DNA from: Nitrosotalea sp.
Lineage (GTDB): Archaea > Halobacteriota > Syntropharchaeia > Alkanophagales > Methanospirareceae
Length of the DNA stretch: 13,225 bases
Direction: 5' to 3'
Assembly: GCA_020725315.1 (NCBI GenBank)
Contig: DYFG01000034.1
Coordinates: 1-13,225, forward strand
In this document: positions 12,966 to 13,225 of the stretch, piece after piece
How the letters are laid out: every line of letters starts with the position of its first letter
Position numbering within the stretch: position 1 is the first letter of the stretch
The notes under the pieces: model-generated
The model's input: the letters and a program-made list of their open reading frames with translations, nothing else
What the model was told of the DNA's origin: nothing
Database searches by the model: none
Made by a program: the position numbers and the translations under genes

Positions 12966-13225
12966 TATTTTTAACCCCCTCCACCAGCTACCATTCAGCA
13001 ATCCTCTGTAATTCCTCCTTTGAGTTAAAGCCGAGCGATACAATCACGCATACTAAAGAAGCAGAAAAGCGAGTGGCTTCAAAGAAGGATATTCTATGGC
13101 TAAGGTGAGTTTGAACTCAAAACTCCGGAAACAAACCCAACAAACTGTTCTTCACTGAATCTGCCAAGAAACAAATCAAACGAATAGTAAAAGCGTTTTT
13201 ATGAGCTGAAAAGGTCTATCAGTTC
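12966..13225. other. 260-base tail with no supported gene
   Basis: No ORF of convincing length or protein-like composition is present on either strand. Two fragments look faintly protein-like: minus-strand codons ending at about 12990 (SLGFNSKEELQRIAEW, then stop) and plus-strand codons ending at about 13204 (ESAKKQIKRIVKAFL, then stop). Both lack start codons and are interrupted. They could be tails of decayed genes or of a gene reaching in from the right. Confidence 0.4.
12968..12972 (+). terminator. Possible oligo-T terminator after the ABC operon
   Basis: A T5 run in ATATTTTTAA begins 3 bases after the ATPase stop. Archaeal RNA polymerase can terminate on U-runs without a hairpin. The run is short, so support is weak. 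Confidence 0.25.

Noticed and set aside
13095..13157. Short plus-strand ORF starting ATGGCTAAGGTG near the window end
   Set aside because: It has about 20 codons, no ribosome binding site and no recognisable product.

Overview
The window most likely comes from a methanogen-related euryarchaeon of the Methanosarcinales / ANME (anaerobic methanotroph) type. The best evidence is a fused ComDE sulfopyruvate decarboxylase, a coenzyme M biosynthesis enzyme. Archaeal-style TATA elements (TTTAAATA, TTTATAAG, ATTTAAAT) and GGAGG-type ribosome binding sites, with frequent GTG/TTG starts, agree with this. The placement is inferred from gene content; there is no rRNA or other taxonomic marker here.

Positions 1-7370 are an accessory region that looks modular. 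Three hairpin-rich elements at about 334-424, 3376-3470 and 7287-7368, all in the same orientation, have the architecture of integron attC recombination sites: outer AAC...GTT boxes, complementary arms, and a G+C-rich centre with small hairpins. They cut the region into a 3.05 kb and a 3.90 kb block. No integron integrase is visible, so if the reading is right this is a cluster of attC sites lacking an integrase, abutting the core gene comDE.

Block 1 (about 418-3464) holds a tight three-gene operon: a SIR2-domain protein with a helical TPR-like C-terminus, an unrecognised 135-residue protein, and a HEPN-domain protein. It resembles an NAD-depletion / RNase-type defence or toxin module. Block 2 (about 3464-7362) holds a 123-residue unknown, a divergently transcribed dCTP deaminase/dUTPase-fold protein that has lost the catalytic Glu and gained a coiled-coil heptad and a C-terminal membrane anchor, a winged-helix regulator, a ParB-like protein lacking its N-terminal half, a frameshifted small gene, a 78-residue protein, a zinc-ribbon protein and a four-helix membrane protein. 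The regulator/ParB/zinc-ribbon string is plasmid- or virus-like.

Positions 7371-13225 look more like chromosomal backbone. comDE has its own promoter and a possible hairpin over its ribosome binding site. A leftward operon follows: an AAA ATPase whose Walker A motif is separated from its start codon by an apparent one-base deletion, then two small overlapping genes (89 and 48 residues), the last one running antisense into the 3' end of comDE. Rightward from 10347 is a complete ABC importer of the nitrate/sulfonate/taurine family (binding protein, permease, ATPase). The last 260 bases carry no gene I can support.

Three loci (ParB near 4960, the small gene near 6047, the AAA ATPase near 10108) show reading-frame breaks in or beside short homopolymers. 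They may be real decay or sequencing errors; the sequence alone cannot decide.
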